Below are positions 4,547 to 5,454 of a stretch of 5,454 bases of DNA, piece by piece. Below the pieces are notes generated by a model that was given only the letters and a program-made list of their open reading frames with translations, did not search any database and was not told the DNA's origin. Position 1 is the stretch's first letter, and every line of letters begins with the position of its first letter. A program made the translations under genes and the position numbers. Source of the stretch: Lachnospiraceae bacterium (GTDB lineage: Bacteria; Bacillota; Clostridia; Lachnospirales; Lachnospiraceae); NCBI GenBank assembly GCA_017420605.1, contig JAFOIS010000062.1, positions 1 through 5,454 on the forward strand, written 5' to 3'.

Positions 4547-5454
4547 TCAGGCCTCCTTTCCGGCGCACGCCGCCGCTTTATCCGGCACCGCAGCCGTCGC
4601 AGCGTCCGTCGCAGCGTCCGGCGCAGTACCCGCCGCGGTCCCGATGTCCGTTCCGCCGCGCCCGAACCAGTCGCAGTACGGCAGCACGCGGACGCTTCCG
4701 TCAGCTTCGATCTTTGTCGTTGCGCGCCGCGCAACCATGCAGTTCGTGCTCATGTCGACGCAGATCCCCGCGATGTGCGTATGGGCGTACTCGACGTGCA
4801 CGGCAAGGACCGACGTATCTCCGCCGATCCCCATGATGCCGACGCCGAGACTGTTGATCGCGCCGTAGAGGTCTTCCTCGATCTTCCGGAACTGCGGGTC
4901 CGGATGATGCGAGCCGACCGGCCGGAGGCACGCCGCCTCCTTCGCGAGCGCGGCGCTCACGTTGGCGGTGCCGCCGATCCCGACGCCGAGGATATTCGGC
5001 GGGCAGATCCCGCCGGAGCGCGTCGCTTCCACGAACCAGTCGATCACCGTCTTCTCGATGCCTTTGACGCCGTCCGCGAACGCGACCACGCGGTGGCGCG
5101 TCCCGCCGAAGCATTCGCTGCCGCCGCCCTTGGCAACGTACGTCATTTCAAGCGCGTCTCCCGGTACGAATTTCCAGGTCGGATACGGGATGTTCTCGCC
5201 GATGTTGTCTCCCGGATCATGTCCCGTGAGCGGGTGCTTCATCGTCTTGCGGATGTAGCCTTCCCTCGAGGCCCGCCGCACGGCATTGCGCATGGCATCC
5301 TCGAGGCCGAGGATCCCGCCTTCGAGTTCGCATTCATTTCCCACACGGAAATAGAAGACGGGCCAGCCGGTGTCCGGACAGGCCGGATTGTCGAGCTTTT
5401 TCGACAGAAGATGGGAATCGTAAGTTCTCTTCAGGCCTTCTTTTGCGGCCGGGC
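4547..5454 (-). CDS. ttdA: class I fumarase / L(+)-tartrate dehydratase, alpha subunit (5' end missing)
   Basis: 301 residues are visible; the N terminus lies beyond the window edge. The frame stays open to 5454 with family sequence, so the GTG at 5342-5344 is internal. The protein binds the catalytic [4Fe-4S] cluster and pairs with the beta subunit. Numbering from the first full codon, the three expected cluster cysteines are Cys25 (ACPDTG), Cys150 (GICPPN) and Cys231 (HIAGIC). Other family blocks are DPGDNIGENIP (79-89), AKGGGSE (107-113), IGGTANVS (159-166), RPVGSHHPDP (177-186) and MGIGGDTSVLAVHVE (207-221). His219, 12 residues before Cys231, matches the spacing of the catalytic histidine in class I fumarases. 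The usual C-Q-D-T-G is C-P-D-T-G here. After WFGRGGTDIG an Ala/Thr/Asp/Pro-rich tail of about 30 residues (272-301) extends past the core; part of it comes from a 12-bp tandem repeat. Tartrate versus fumarate or another hydroxy-acid cannot be settled. Confidence 0.87.
   Translation of the reverse strand, partial: PAAKEGLKRTYDSHLLSKKLDNPACPDTGWPVFYFRVGNECELEGGILGLEDAMRNAVRRASREGYIRKTMKHPLTGHDPGDNIGENIPYPTWKFVPGDALEMTYVAKGGGSECFGGTRHRVVAFADGVKGIEKTVIDWFVEATRSGGICPPNILGVGIGGTANVSAALAKEAACLRPVGSHHPDPQFRKIEEDLYGAINSLGVGIMGIGGDTSVLAVHVEYAHTHIAGICVDMSTNCMVARRATTKIEADGSVRVLPYCDWFGRGGTDIGTAAGTAPDAATDAATAAVPDKAAACAGKEA
4552..4559 (-). promoter_or_regulatory. beta-subunit ribosome binding site inside the alpha gene
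   Basis: AAAGGAGG lies within the last codons of the alpha subunit (encoding its Gly-Lys-Glu-Ala end), 6 nt before the beta ATG. The junction reads TGA-C-ATG, so ribosomes finishing alpha are positioned to start beta. This supports balanced subunit synthesis and rejects the 63-residue longer in-frame start up to 4734. Confidence 0.85.
4594..4620. repeat. 12-bp tandem repeat in the alpha-subunit tail
   Basis: CCGTCGCAGCGT is repeated exactly twice (4594-4605, 4606-4617), followed by the first 3 nt of a third copy. On the minus strand it encodes Asp-Ala-Ala-Thr twice in the Ala-rich tail. The 12-nt unit keeps the reading frame, so copy-number change would lengthen or shorten the tail without truncating it or disturbing the downstream start. 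Confidence 0.85.

Noticed and set aside
4546..4734. 63-residue extension of the beta subunit
   Set aside because: It lies in a different frame over the alpha-subunit 3' end, is almost all Arg/Thr/Ala/Pro, and a strong ribosome binding site precedes the ATG at 4543-4545.
4006..4836. 276-codon open frame on the plus strand
   Set aside because: Antisense to both dehydratase subunits, with an Arg/Pro-rich product and no motif. The minus strand has well-conserved hydro-lyase blocks.
5342..5344. GTG as the start of the alpha subunit
   Set aside because: The frame continues to the window edge and encodes the conserved ACPDTG cluster-cysteine block, so the gene starts beyond 5454.

Overview
The window looks like a piece of a GC-rich Bacillota chromosome, probably class Clostridia (an anaerobic, gut-type lineage). 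This is inferred from strong AAGGAGG-type ribosome binding sites, a compact U-tract terminator, an oxygen-sensitive two-subunit class I hydro-lyase, and the mix of genes. GC is high inside genes and drops sharply only in the one promoter-like gap (about 3825-3900). No RNA genes, insertion sequences, CRISPR arrays or phage genes were found.

Left part, plus strand: one long gene (59-1978) encodes an Hsp70/actin-fold ATPase. It has the phosphate-1, phosphate-2 and adenosine motifs of the fold. After the nucleotide-binding domain, however, there is no visible DnaK-type substrate-binding beta domain. Instead there is a helical region, a glycine-rich two-helix membrane hairpin and a charged C-terminal tail. 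Its start region carries a 9-bp tandem duplication that duplicates the start codon. The gene ends at a symmetric terminator (1992-2028), which also closes the facing operon.

Middle part, minus strand: an NCS2-like nucleobase permease (2662-3807) is followed 41 nt downstream by a small phosphoribosyltransferase (2042-2620). The pair reads as an uptake-plus-salvage unit: import a base, then convert it to a nucleotide with PRPP. An AT-rich gap upstream holds a plausible sigma-A-type promoter and a 10-bp palindrome. A small perfect hairpin sits between the two genes.

Right part, minus strand: the two subunits of a class I fumarase/L(+)-tartrate-type dehydratase. The alpha subunit (4547-5454, 5' end outside the window) carries the three expected [4Fe-4S] cysteines and an unusual Ala-rich C-terminal tail built partly from a 12-bp tandem repeat. 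The beta subunit (3922-4545) starts 1 nt after the alpha stop codon, so the two are translationally linked. Similarity in the beta subunit favours the tartrate dehydratase (TtdAB) branch, but the substrate is not proven.

All four minus-strand genes point the same way. No convincing terminator was seen between the dehydratase and the permease, so some read-through is possible even though the permease seems to have its own promoter. Apart from the membrane-anchored Hsp70-like protein, the region is metabolically ordinary. I do not see a complete undescribed system within these 5.4 kb.
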